64,000 bases of DNA from Segetibacter sp. 3557_3 (GTDB lineage: Bacteria; Bacteroidota; Bacteroidia; Chitinophagales; Chitinophagaceae), in assembly GCF_004354985.1 (NCBI RefSeq), contig NZ_SMSK01000019.1, forward strand, positions 1 through 64,000, in the 5' to 3' direction. The notes under the pieces are model-generated. The model worked only from the letters and a program-made list of their open reading frames with translations. It did not search any database and was not told the origin of the DNA. This document shows, in pieces, positions 18,293 to 26,829 of the stretch. Every line of letters starts with the position of its first letter. Position 1 is the first letter of the stretch. The translations under genes were made by a program, and so were the position numbers.

Positions 18293-19843
18293 ATGAAATT
18301 TATCATATCAGCCGCTTTAATGCTGTCGCTTGCTGTCGCAAACTCGTCGGCCTCCGCACAAGATGTAGTTGAACTAAAGCAGTCACAGTCGAATAAGGTT
18401 ATCATAAAGTTGATGTTTAAAAATGGTTCCGTAACTGACCCGGCGGGCAAAGCCGGTCTAACATCCGTAACTGCTGGCACGCTAACCGAAACCGGTACCA
18501 AAACGCTTACCAATAAGCAAATACGTGAGATCATCTATCCCATGGCTGCCAGTTATTATGCAACCGTTGACAAAGAGGTTTCTGTATTTACTTTTGCCGT
18601 CCACCAGGACTTTCTGGAAAAGTTCTACCCCATAGTTAAGGGACTAATGCTTACACCTTCATTTGCTACGGAAGACTTTGAACGTGTAAAGTCCAACCAG
18701 TTAAATTATGTTGACCAGGTGATAAGGGCTTCATCAGATGAAGACTATAGCAAACTCGCCTTGGAGGATCTTCTGTTTCGCGGAACTCCCTACCAGCACA
18801 TGGTAGATGGCAATGTAGCAGGTGTTCGTTCTATAACGGTGGAAGATGTTCGGGCGCATTACAAAAACTATTTTACGCGAAATAACCTTACCATTGGTAT
18901 TGCCGGTAATTATAGCCCGGCTTTTCTTGCAAAACTGAAAGCCGATATGTTGGCTTTGCCAGATAGCAAACCTGCACAGCCAAAGATTGTTCCGGCTAAT
19001 GTTCCTGATGGCATACAGGTGGAAATCATCTCCAAGAAGGATGCACTTGGGTCTGCAATTTTTACGGGTGCCTCGCTTTCAATTACGCGCTCCAGCGACG
19101 ATTTTGCAGCGATGATGGTAGCCAACTCACTGCTTGGTGAACATCGGAAAAGTTATGGCAGGTTGTACGACAAATTACGCAATCTGCGATCTATGAACTA
19201 TGGTGATTATTCCTATATTGAATGGTACGAGGCCGGCGGGAACAATATGTTGCCGGTACCGGGAGTGCCACGGTCGGCAAACTATTTTTCGCTTTGGATA
19301 CGGCCCGTGCAGATTGCAGAAGGTTTAAAGGCGCAGTATGCCGAACTGAACAACATCCAGGTTGGTCATGCACATTTTGCGCTACGACTCGCGATAAGGG
19401 AAGTAGATGAACTTGCTACCAATGGAATGAATAAAGAGGATTTTGAGGCAACCCGTGACTTCCTGAGAAGCTATAACAAACTCTACATCCAGACACCGGA
19501 AAAGCAACTTGGATTTCTGATGGACGCCAGATTTTATGGACGCAAAAATTATATTGAAGAGATGGATGCGCTATTGGCTAAGCTAACGTTGGATGACGTA
19601 AACCGGGCAATGAAAAAGTACTGGCAGGTAAACAACATGTTTGTTACCATTGTAACCGACGACAGTGAAGTTGGTCCGCTTGCTGAAGCATTAAAGAACA
19701 ATACTCCATCGCCAATGAGTTATTCGAACCTCGTAAAAGAGGGACTTCCAAAAACGATTACCGATGAAGACGAAAAGATTGCCAACTACAAATTGAATGT
19801 AAAAGCGGTTAAGATTGTCGACAGTAAGGATACATTTAAATAA
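18293..19843 (+). CDS. M16 family protein lacking the zinc motif (partner subunit)
   Basis: This 516-residue protein has an N-terminal signal peptide (MKFIISAALMLSLAVANSSAS). It has the M16 two-domain layout but no HxxEH in the expected place; the corresponding region reads MFKNGSVTDPAGKAG. The R/Y pair region needed for substrate binding in partner subunits is plausible in KLRNLRSMNYGDYSYIEW. It is 23 bases downstream of the catalytic M16 gene. The role as a substrate-binding partner is inferred from known two-subunit M16 enzymes. Confidence 0.87.
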   Translation: MKFIISAALMLSLAVANSSASAQDVVELKQSQSNKVIIKLMFKNGSVTDPAGKAGLTSVTAGTLTETGTKTLTNKQIREIIYPMAASYYATVDKEVSVFTFAVHQDFLEKFYPIVKGLMLTPSFATEDFERVKSNQLNYVDQVIRASSDEDYSKLALEDLLFRGTPYQHMVDGNVAGVRSITVEDVRAHYKNYFTRNNLTIGIAGNYSPAFLAKLKADMLALPDSKPAQPKIVPANVPDGIQVEIISKKDALGSAIFTGASLSITRSSDDFAAMMVANSLLGEHRKSYGRLYDKLRNLRSMNYGDYSYIEWYEAGGNNMLPVPGVPRSANYFSLWIRPVQIAEGLKAQYAELNNIQVGHAHFALRLAIREVDELATNGMNKEDFEATRDFLRSYNKLYIQTPEKQLGFLMDARFYGRKNYIEEMDALLAKLTLDDVNRAMKKYWQVNNMFVTIVTDDSEVGPLAEALKNNTPSPMSYSNLVKEGLPKTITDEDEKIANYKLNVKAVKIVDSKDTFK

Positions 19844-20280
19844 TTCAGGGATCAATGTTAAAGCGGATTGTTGGACCGAATTCATTTTGACATATAGGTA
19901 CGCTTTATCGTTCTGCGAAGCAGAAAATCTATTCATTTCAAAGCCGTAGCAAAAGGATTGTTTTAGTAGATGGATTTTCGCCAAAAACCGATTAAGATCA
20001 TTTCAATCCGTATTATCCGCGTTCGTATACCGATGTGTACACACTGTAGGTACAAGAGAGTAACACCGCGTCCGACTGGCGTCAGCCGGGCAGGTAACGA
20101 TGATCAGTAGAATTCCAGATGATGGTCCCTAAAAGAACGCTTTAGTAAACTGATAGCGATGAATTGTAAGATGTGCTTTCCGGCCAAATGCCTGGGGATT
20201 TGCCGTAATTGTTGGCTAAGAGTCCAGACAATAAACCCCGATGTGCGCGCGATACTATTCAAAAAGATGCCTCATAAATT
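19844..20280. other. Intergenic region between convergent genes, with repeat copy D
   Basis: About 440 bases between the M16 partner gene and the terminator at 20281. It contains one dispersed repeat copy and no credible ORF. Confidence 0.5.
20036..20139 (-). repeat. Dispersed repeat element, copy D
   Basis: Read on the minus strand it runs TTTTAGGGACC, then ATCGTTACC. A GC-rich hairpin block CCGGCTGACGCCAGTCGG follows, and then the core GTGTTACTCTCTTGTAC (20050-20066). It shares the hairpin block with copy C at 28.4 kb. Confidence 0.6.
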
Positions 20281-20309
20281 AAAGAGCCGGGAGTTTAGCC
20301 CGGCTCTTT
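20281..20309 (-). terminator. Strong intrinsic terminator
   Basis: AAAGAGCCGGG and CCCGGCTCTTT form an 11-bp perfect stem around the short loop. A/T tracts on both sides make it potentially bidirectional. It lies 7 bases after the stop codon of the minus-strand 174-residue gene. Confidence 0.85.
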
Positions 20310-20316
20310 TGTATGA

Positions 20317-20841
20317 TCAACTACTGTAATAAACGGATTGCTTACTCTTTTTGTTCTTTCTGTTCTTGCGTGATAAAATCGCAACAAGTGCGCCGGTGAC
20401 AACTACACCGATAGCTATTTTCTGAACAAAATCTTTCCGGTTGTATTTCCATTCAGCCTGCCAGCCACGCTCTGCAAAGGGATTCGGCAAAATGCCTTTT
20501 GCAAAATCTTCGATATAGCCTTCTACAACATTAATCCGGTCAGCTAATACGAGGGGAACCCAGTGCGCATAAGTAGATTCGCTGTAACGAAAAGCCCATC
20601 TCCTGATCATCCCGCTTAAACTGTGTGGAGGTGTGGAGGTTCCGAAAACTGCGGGGGGACGTGGGCGTTCGATGGACTGCAGTATTTCTATATCAATCGG
20701 TTGTTGTGGAGGTGGCTCGTAATTCAGGCGTTCGTGATCCGCACCGTTCCAATCTTTCATCGGGTACGTGGGATCATTCTCAGGATCGGCATCGATGCCC
20801 CATCCTTTGATGTGTGCATACTTATCTTCATTATTTTCCAT
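20317..20841 (-). CDS. Hypothetical protein with C-terminal membrane anchor
   Basis: The 174-residue protein is not assigned to a named family. The N-terminal half is acidic and Pro-rich (YEPPPQQPIDIEI, ERPRPPAVFG), with a conserved-looking start IKGWGIDADPENDPTYPMKDW. Near the C-terminus one membrane segment (IAIGVVVTGALVAIL, about 145-159) is followed by a very basic tail (SRKNRKNKKSKQ). The basic tail suggests an N-out or tail-anchored topology that should be tested. It lies 11 bases downstream of the zinc alcohol dehydrogenase gene and ends at a strong terminator, so the two form an operon. A role in the dehydrogenase pathway is only suggested by position. Confidence 0.75.
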   Translation of the reverse strand: MENNEDKYAHIKGWGIDADPENDPTYPMKDWNGADHERLNYEPPPQQPIDIEILQSIERPRPPAVFGTSTPPHSLSGMIRRWAFRYSESTYAHWVPLVLADRINVVEGYIEDFAKGILPNPFAERGWQAEWKYNRKDFVQKIAIGVVVTGALVAILSRKNRKNKKSKQSVYYSS

Positions 20842-20852
20842 GGTAGATGAAT

Positions 20853-22010
20853 TTATGCTCTGGCAGCAGGTGGGATAAGAACGGGTTTAATACAATTGTC
20901 GCGTTTTGCTGAGAAGATGTGGTATCCTTCAGCAACCTCTTCCAAAGGTATCTTATGCGAGATAAGGGCTTTTGGATTAAGACGGCCTTCTCTAACGTGT
21001 TCGATAAGCCGTGGTAGTAGTCGCTTAACCGAAGCCTGGTTGGCCCTGATGGTCAAGCCTTTATTTAATACGTTGCCGATTGGCACCAAAGCATCAAGCG
21101 GGCCGTACACGCCAACAATAGAAACAATGCCACCCTTTTTAACCGAATTGATTGCCCAATGTAAAGCCGTTGCTGATCCGCCCGTGAGTGGCAACTTGCG
21201 ACCTACCAGCGATTGCAATGCGTCGCCTGCAGCTTCGCAGCCTACCGCATCGATACAAACATCGGCCCCATACCAGCCAGTCGTCTTCTTCAGGAACACG
21301 ACCGGATCGTCCATCTCTTTAAAGTTATAAGCCTCGCACTGCGCATAGTTTCTCACAAATTCAAGTCGGTAATCAATATGATCAATTACAATCACACGGC
21401 CTGCACCAAATAGCCAGGCGCATTTTGCAGCCATAATCCCCACTGGCCCGGCACCAAACACAACAACGGTATCTCCCTTGCGGATACCACCCATTTCGGC
21501 AGCCTGGTAACCTGTGGGTACCACATCCGTAAGCAGCACAGCATCATCAAGATCCATCCAGTCAGGAATAATTGTCGGACCTACGTCTGCATACGGCACA
21601 CGCACATATTCTGCCTGTCCGCCATCATAGCCGCCCGCAGTATGGGAGTAACCAAATATGCCACCAACAGCAGTTGCCTGCGGATTGGACTCGTGGCAGT
21701 TACCAAATAATTGCTGCCTGCAAAACGGGCAGGATCCGCATGCGATGTTAAACGGCACCATGATGTGGTCGCCTACCTTAAGCTTTTCCACTCCGGGACC
21801 TACTTCCTCAACAACACCGGTAAATTCATGACCAAAAGTCATCCCAACACGCGTATCGGGCACGAGACCATGGTACAAGTGAAGGTCGGATCCACAAATA
21901 CAAGAACGGGTTACACGCACGATGGCGTCGCTGGGATGTTTAATTTCCGGGTACGGTTTGTTGCGATCGGCGCGTACCCTGAAAGGACCCCTGAAATTCA
22001 TTGCTAACAT
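20853..22010 (-). CDS. Zinc-dependent alcohol dehydrogenase (MDR family, formaldehyde-dehydrogenase-like)
   Basis: The 385-residue enzyme of the medium-chain dehydrogenase family has catalytic zinc ligands in CICGSDLHLYHG and GHEFTGVVEEVG. The structural zinc loop is CGSCPFCRQQLFGNC. The NAD(P) site is VVFGAGPVGIMAAKCAWLFG with the acidic VIVID after it, which favours NAD. The insert and the sequence YSHTAGGYDGGQAEYVRVP match the glutathione-independent formaldehyde dehydrogenase-like subgroup. The natural substrate is unknown. A perfect FNR-type palindrome lies about 115 bases upstream. A 174-residue hypothetical gene follows in the operon. Confidence 0.88.
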   Translation of the reverse strand: MLAMNFRGPFRVRADRNKPYPEIKHPSDAIVRVTRSCICGSDLHLYHGLVPDTRVGMTFGHEFTGVVEEVGPGVEKLKVGDHIMVPFNIACGSCPFCRQQLFGNCHESNPQATAVGGIFGYSHTAGGYDGGQAEYVRVPYADVGPTIIPDWMDLDDAVLLTDVVPTGYQAAEMGGIRKGDTVVVFGAGPVGIMAAKCAWLFGAGRVIVIDHIDYRLEFVRNYAQCEAYNFKEMDDPVVFLKKTTGWYGADVCIDAVGCEAAGDALQSLVGRKLPLTGGSATALHWAINSVKKGGIVSIVGVYGPLDALVPIGNVLNKGLTIRANQASVKRLLPRLIEHVREGRLNPKALISHKIPLEEVAEGYHIFSAKRDNCIKPVLIPPAARA

Positions 22011-22877
22011 AGGTTCTCCTTCTTTTTTTGAGTGTTTGTAATTGAATGATACCGTTTGTTAAGAGGGTTGAGCTTAGGTATTAACTGGTATTCCTGTAAA
22101 GCATGCACAGCAATATCTGAGTCTGTTGATATACATCAAATTCGTCATAAAAACCATTCCACTAACCTGAAACGCTTTGGCGGTTAATCCCTTCCTGAAA
22201 TTGGAAGCCGGAACAACTAAGACTTAACGATGCGTAAACCATTAAAAAGATTATATTCTAGCCATCGGGTTGAACTCAACCAAGCGCAACCATAATAAAC
22301 CAAAATGATGATGACAAAGCAGATGCATTACAGACCGTAACTCCCGTGGCATAATCTTCGAAGTATTTCTACATGGGTCCGGTATTCCAATAAGTTTTGG
22401 TGCAGTTAGATTGTGGATGTGGTTGCCGGGTGAATAAGGTTAATGTAACCCCTGTCGGATCCGGGACGGGACTGGAGACAGTAGTTTTTATAAGAGTGAT
22501 GTAGACCGTTGACTTGCAACCCCTGGATGCTGAAATGATGACGGATTATAGGTCATAAGCGTTTGATAGAACAGCGTAGTTGAGATGCTCAGCGGGTTAA
22601 CGATATCAGGTGTTAATACAACGCAGGGCAGTTGCCGGAGCTTTTCACCTTCACGCGTGCGCAACGTTTCAACTTGTGGAAAGTGCTATACAAACATGAT
22701 TGCCGTAGTTCGAATGAATATATGCATCCTAATTAGCGGGGTGCGGAGTTAAAAGCAGGGTAGATGATTTGCACCGGTGGTTATTGCGCGTACCGGGGCT
22801 CATATTGATAACACATTTTGATCTGGATCTATAGTTTACTATTTCAAAAGAATTTCCAAACATCTAAATAAAACATC
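22011..22877. other. Long intergenic region with an FNR-like site
   Basis: About 870 bases between the divergent dehydrogenase and Lys-rich protein genes. Apart from the palindrome at 22126-22139, no ORF, RNA or repeat could be supported. Confidence 0.5.
22126..22139. promoter_or_regulatory. FNR/CRP-type operator palindrome
   Basis: TTGATATACATCAA is a perfect match to the TTGAT-N4-ATCAA half-site arrangement used by FNR-type regulators. It sits 116 bases upstream of the dehydrogenase ATG. Binding by a Crp/Fnr-family protein is an inference. Confidence 0.5.
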
Positions 22878-23066
22878 ATGGCAAAAAACGAAAATACCGG
22901 CAGCAAAGGAAAAGATGGAACAACAACTAACAACAAAGGTGAAAGTCAGCAAAACCCCCAAAAAGGAGCAGCTGGCGTAAGCAAAAAAGACACCGGTAAA
23001 CATAAAAAAGATGAGTCTGACGGTGCAGACCACAACACCACGAAAAAACAGGAAAACAGCATTTAG
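22878..23066 (+). CDS. Small Lys/Gly-rich hydrophilic protein
   Basis: The 62-residue protein has no hydrophobic stretch and no cysteine. It is made almost entirely of K, G, N, T, D, E and Q (for example KGKDGTTTNNKG, KKDTGKHKKDESDG), so it is predicted to be disordered. The ATG follows an A-rich leader. Such small charged proteins occur beside stress genes in this phylum, but I do not recognise a named family. A GC-rich hairpin lies 46 bases after the stop. The codon use and start context suggest a real gene rather than a chance ORF. Confidence 0.6.
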   Translation: MAKNENTGSKGKDGTTTNNKGESQQNPQKGAAGVSKKDTGKHKKDESDGADHNTTKKQENSI

Positions 23067-23112
23067 CAACGGGTAGCAACTACCTGTTTGCGCTACCTTT
23101 TACCGCGGAGAT

Positions 23113-23142
23113 GTGCGGCTATGTCGTTTGGCATGGCCGCAC
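23113..23142 (+). terminator. Terminator-like hairpin after the Lys-rich gene
   Basis: GTGCGGC and GCCGCAC form a perfect 7-bp stem that can be extended to 11 bp by U-G and ATG/CAT pairs. The stem is followed by GCTTTGTT, a weak T-tract. Confidence 0.5.
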
Positions 23143-23173
23143 GCTTTGTTGGGCCTAACCTAATAAACGTAAC

Positions 23174-24733
23174 ATGAAAAATCTTGTTTCAGCAACTTTC
23201 AGGAATGATTTTGTGACGCACTTCGACGGTGACGAAAGCGGCAATACAAGACCCCGCCAGACCCCGGGTGTTCTATACAGTAAAGTTGCTCCAACCCCGG
23301 TAAAGAAAGTGAGCCTGCTAGCCTGGAGTGATGAGCTTGCCCGGGAACTCGAGCTTACCAGGCCGGAAAGCCAGGAAGAAGTTGACGTTCTTGGTGGTAA
23401 CCAGGTAACCCCATCCATGTATCCTTATGCTGCATGTTATGCCGGGCACCAGTTTGGCAATTGGGCAGGACAACTGGGCGACGGAAGGGCAATTACCCTT
23501 GGCGAGTTACAAACCTCTACCGGGCAAACATGGGAGCTGCAGTTAAAGGGCCCCGGGCTTACACCATATAGCCGTATGGCAGATGGCCGTGCTGTACTCC
23601 GGTCGTCGTTAAGGGAGTACCTGATGAGCGAGGCCATGCATTACCTGGGCGTGCCAACAACCAGGGCGCTTAGTCTTGTTACCACCGGTGACCTGGTGAT
23701 GCGGGATATGTTTTACAATGGTAATCCTGAATATGAACCAGGTGCAATCGTTATGCGGGTTGCCCCGACTTTTATACGATTTGGCAATTTCGAGATTCTT
23801 GCTGCGCGTAGAGAAAACGAAAACTTACAGAAACTGGTAGACTGGACCATTGATCACCACTACCCGCATATCCAGGGCGAAAACAAGTTGATAGACTGGT
23901 ACAAGGAAGTGGTTGAGCGAACCGCGGGGATGATTGTCGAATGGATGCGGGTAGGCTTTGTTCACGGTGTCATGAATACCGATAATATGTCGATCCTCGG
24001 ATTAACCATAGACTATGGTCCGTATTCTTTTGTTGATGATTATGACGTAAACTTTACTCCCAACACGACCGACTTGCCCGGGCGACGCTATGCCTTCGGT
24101 AAGCAGCCCGCGGTTGCCAAATGGAACCTTGCCTGTCTTGCGGGTGCACTTTCGCCCCTGGTAAACGATGATGAAAAAATCCAGGCGGCGCTCGAGACCT
24201 ACGACGATGTGTATTGGGCCAAATATTACCGAATGATGGGCGATAAACTCGGGTTTAACGAGATTACCCCTGCTGACATCAACTTCATCAATCGCTTTGA
24301 AAAAATATTGAAAGCAGTAAAACTGGATATGACGATCTTTTTCCAATTACTCATCGATCTGGTTGAGCTAAATGAAGAAGAACCAAACATTCTCCAACAC
24401 TTCAATGAGAGTTTTTACCGTGAATTAAAGGAGGCAGAGCAGGAGATGGTTACAACCGTAATCACCAGCTACCTTCAACGCATAAAAGAAAACGGATCAG
24501 ATCTTGAAACCACAGTGGCACTGATGCGAAAAAGCAATCCCCGCTTTATATTACGGAACTACCTTTTACACCAATCTATCGAAGACCTGGAAAAGGGTGA
24601 CTCAGGGTTGTTTCAAAAGCTGCAGGAAGCGATAAAAGACCCCTACAGCAATCGCTTTGAGGAATTTTTTGTAAAGCGCCCGTCATGGGCCACCCAAAAG
24701 GCGGGTTGTTCGATGTTGAGTTGCAGCTCCTAA
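23174..24733 (+). CDS. selO: SelO (YdiU) family protein AMPylase
   Basis: The 519-residue pseudokinase transfers AMP to Ser, Thr or Tyr of target proteins and is linked to redox stress in other species. Conserved blocks are YAACYAGHQFGNWAGQLGDG, LKGPGLTPYSRMADGRAVL, LREYLMSEAMHYLGVPTTRA and GFVHGVMNTDNMSILG, followed by DYGPY, the equivalent of the DFG motif. The C-terminus ends in CSS, where eukaryotic SelO has selenocysteine three residues from the end. The length fits bacterial SelO. The gene is single and follows the small Lys-rich gene in the same direction. Confidence 0.93.
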   Translation: MKNLVSATFRNDFVTHFDGDESGNTRPRQTPGVLYSKVAPTPVKKVSLLAWSDELARELELTRPESQEEVDVLGGNQVTPSMYPYAACYAGHQFGNWAGQLGDGRAITLGELQTSTGQTWELQLKGPGLTPYSRMADGRAVLRSSLREYLMSEAMHYLGVPTTRALSLVTTGDLVMRDMFYNGNPEYEPGAIVMRVAPTFIRFGNFEILAARRENENLQKLVDWTIDHHYPHIQGENKLIDWYKEVVERTAGMIVEWMRVGFVHGVMNTDNMSILGLTIDYGPYSFVDDYDVNFTPNTTDLPGRRYAFGKQPAVAKWNLACLAGALSPLVNDDEKIQAALETYDDVYWAKYYRMMGDKLGFNEITPADINFINRFEKILKAVKLDMTIFFQLLIDLVELNEEEPNILQHFNESFYRELKEAEQEMVTTVITSYLQRIKENGSDLETTVALMRKSNPRFILRNYLLHQSIEDLEKGDSGLFQKLQEAIKDPYSNRFEEFFVKRPSWATQKAGCSMLSCSS

Positions 24734-24964
24734 GACCTAGATCATTACTTCTCCATCAGCAAATTTGTATGGCTAAGTGGCTGAACCGGGTTGCCGGTTT
24801 GGCCGCAGCCGTGCTGTAATGAATCGATGTGCCCGGCAATACGGTATTCGTCAAATTGAGGCTATAAATTTCCCTTTAAATTTTTTCGATTGATGGTCAA
24901 CCAGTACTAATTCCAGCCCCGGATTTAACCATTTTATATACATTATTTTTATTAAGTTTGTTAT

Positions 24965-25132
24965 ATGCGGGACAGGGTAATAAATAACGGTTTATCGAAA
25001 CAATTCAAGTATCATACGGTGCTTGATCTGTGCGACTGTTATACCTGTTCGTTCAAAGAGTTTCTGCCATTTAACTCCGGTATGTATTACTACTCCAGCT
25101 TCAAAGCTTTTAAAAGTCTTGCCCCGGCCTAA
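24965..25132 (+). CDS. Possible small Cys-containing protein
   Basis: The 55-residue ORF starts at an ATG after an A/T-rich stretch and contains LDLCDCYTCSFKEF, three cysteines in six residues. It is Tyr/Ser/Phe-rich after that. A GC-rich hairpin overlaps its stop codon. No homology is recognised, and a chance ORF is equally possible. Confidence 0.2.
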   Translation: MRDRVINNGLSKQFKYHTVLDLCDCYTCSFKEFLPFNSGMYYYSSFKAFKSLAPA

Positions 25133-25150
25133 CCCTTCGTAGGCTCGGGG
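25122..25150. other. GC-rich hairpin
   Basis: CCCCGGCCTA pairs with TAGGCTCGGGG around ACCCTTCG with one bulged base. No T-tract follows on the plus strand. It may be a 3' end structure of the small ORF or part of an untranslated RNA. Confidence 0.4.
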
Positions 25151-25492
25151 AATGAAACTTCGTTCATCATTATGACCGAAGTTCTATCCAATATGCACGG
25201 AATGTTACCCGGCATACGCATACAGGCTTAATCAAAAGATTTACTATTCATCTGGCTATGCTGTCAGCATCAATTCAGTCAGGTTGCCTGCCCGGCGGGT
25301 GCATCACTCCAAAATATAATTAGTAGTACCAACTGCAACAATCAAAACTTTAGCCTACAGTTTATCGAGGTAACACAATGTGTTGCACCCAGGCAGAGGT
25401 AAGTACAGGTATGTTCCCGCTATAGCCGGATTTCTGCCATGCGTAATTACAAGAAAATAAAAACAATATCATATCAACATAAAATAAACAAG

Positions 25493-25762
25493 ATGTCACG
25501 GAAAGAAAATCTTCCTCCCATCGACGCGACGTTTATCCTGCTATTTGTATTGATGGACGCGTCGGTTTTGGAACATGCATATTTAAACAACAATACCCGG
25601 TACCTTTTTCTAGCATTGTTAGCACCGGTATTGGTTGCCATTTCATGGCTGGTTAGTAAGCGCAGTCATGCAACTCCTGCTGATGAGCCTAAAAAAGGTA
25701 AAACAACCTTTGTAGCCAAATCAGAAGAAGTTAGTCACATAACCTACAGCCAGATGAATTGA
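25493..25762 (+). CDS. Small membrane protein of unknown function
   Basis: About 89 residues from the ATG at 25493 (MSRKENLPPIDATFILLF). An ATG at 25439 adds 18 Lys-rich residues and cannot be excluded. Two hydrophobic segments, FILLFVLMDASVL and YLFLALLAPVLVAISWLV, are separated by a short polar loop (EHAYLNNNTR). A charged cytoplasmic-type tail follows (KRSHATPADEPKKGK). No family was recognised. The gene is convergent with the kinase-associated coiled-coil gene. Confidence 0.5.
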   Translation: MSRKENLPPIDATFILLFVLMDASVLEHAYLNNNTRYLFLALLAPVLVAISWLVSKRSHATPADEPKKGKTTFVAKSEEVSHITYSQMN

Positions 25763-25987
25763 TCATTTTAATTCTTCCGGTTTAAAAAAACGAACGCCAT
25801 TTGTAAGACTGGAATGTTTGTACAACCAGTAGATCCAAACATAGGATTGCTGGTTGAAGGACGTTTTTCCGGGCCCTCCAAATGGCTTTTTGATTCCAGG
25901 TCTTTGCTGAGCAGGGTCAGCTTTGTAATTCGAAAGCGGTAAATATTACAAAAGTGAAAGAACGGGTAAGCACAGGCTATGCACCTT

Positions 25988-26734
25988 TTAAAAGTACTGT
26001 TGAATTTTCTGCAGCTCCGTCTGGATTTCTGCCTGCTTATACTCACCAGCTAACAGGAAAGAGTTTTTCTTGAGGTTTAGCTTATCCTTTGTCTCCGTCA
26101 TTTCCTGGGAGATCTGGCTGATCTCCTTTTTTAGCGCATTTATCTTTTCCGTGAGGGCCTGTAGCTCTTCGGCTTTTTTCTGGATGAGTTGTTCGCGATG
26201 TTTTACTTCCCGTTGGTATTGTTGCGCATGTGCACCCTGGAATGCGTTCAGATCGCGGCCAATAATGTTATGGTATTCCTGTGCAGTAGAAACCAGTTTT
26301 TCTTTAGTTAGCCCCGTTCTTTTCAGCACATTAAATGCCGTACGATACCGGGTTTCTTCATCAGTAATATTGCCGATGTCGGTTTTGCTGTCAATAAATT
26401 CTTTAAAATCGGTGCCTGCAAATAGCGGGTTTTTTGCGTTCGCATCATCTATGAGCTGCTCAAAATATTGTTGGTGCTCCGGTAATGGCAAGCCCGGTGC
26501 GGGTTGTGCCGGGGTGTGCTGAAATGATGCCGGTGCAGGTTGAGACTGTGCCGGCGCGGCTATATTGCTGCCCGTTATTAGTGGATGTTCAACATTCTCC
26601 GGCACGGGTGGCACATAAGCAGCTTCAGGCAAAGGCGCCCGCATTACCGGCGGGGTATTTTGTTTTTCCTCAGTCTTCTTTTTCTCTTCTTCAAATTCAA
26701 CGAAGGGACTTAATATCTGTTTTAGTAAACTCAT
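25988..26734 (-). CDS. Coiled-coil protein, fourth gene of the TerY-phosphatase-kinase operon
   Basis: The 248-residue protein has no signal peptide. The first 20 residues (MSLLKQILSPFVEFEEEKKK) are amphipathic and may touch the membrane. Residues 28-85 are a Pro/Ala-rich linker. A folded helical domain covers about 86-165 (LPEHQQYFEQLIDDANAKN, then DEETRYRTAFNVLKRTGL). From about 170 to 225 there is a heptad-rich coiled coil (QALTEKINALKKEISQISQE). The end KQAEIQTELQKIQQYF looks conserved. It follows the kinase gene by 95 bases on the same strand. Its position makes it a candidate substrate, adaptor or effector of the kinase-phosphatase pair. No enzyme motif is seen. Confidence 0.8.
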   Translation of the reverse strand: MSLLKQILSPFVEFEEEKKKTEEKQNTPPVMRAPLPEAAYVPPVPENVEHPLITGSNIAAPAQSQPAPASFQHTPAQPAPGLPLPEHQQYFEQLIDDANAKNPLFAGTDFKEFIDSKTDIGNITDEETRYRTAFNVLKRTGLTKEKLVSTAQEYHNIIGRDLNAFQGAHAQQYQREVKHREQLIQKKAEELQALTEKINALKKEISQISQEMTETKDKLNLKKNSFLLAGEYKQAEIQTELQKIQQYF

Positions 26735-26829
26735 ATCGGTTAATTGAATTTGTAAAGCTTTGCAATTTGCGTGTCAGGAACTTAACGCTTTAAACCAGGT
26801 ATAAGATTACAAATTATATGCTGCAATGG

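Larger units (their letters stand above)
24734..25492. other. Intergenic region with one weak small ORF and a hairpin
   Basis: About 760 bases after selO. It contains a 55-residue ORF (24965-25132) and a hairpin at its stop codon, listed separately. Nothing else was recognised. Confidence 0.4.

Noticed and set aside
25768-26046. A 92-residue minus-strand ORF downstream of the coiled-coil gene.
   Set aside because: It overlaps the coiled-coil gene in another frame, with no start context or domain.
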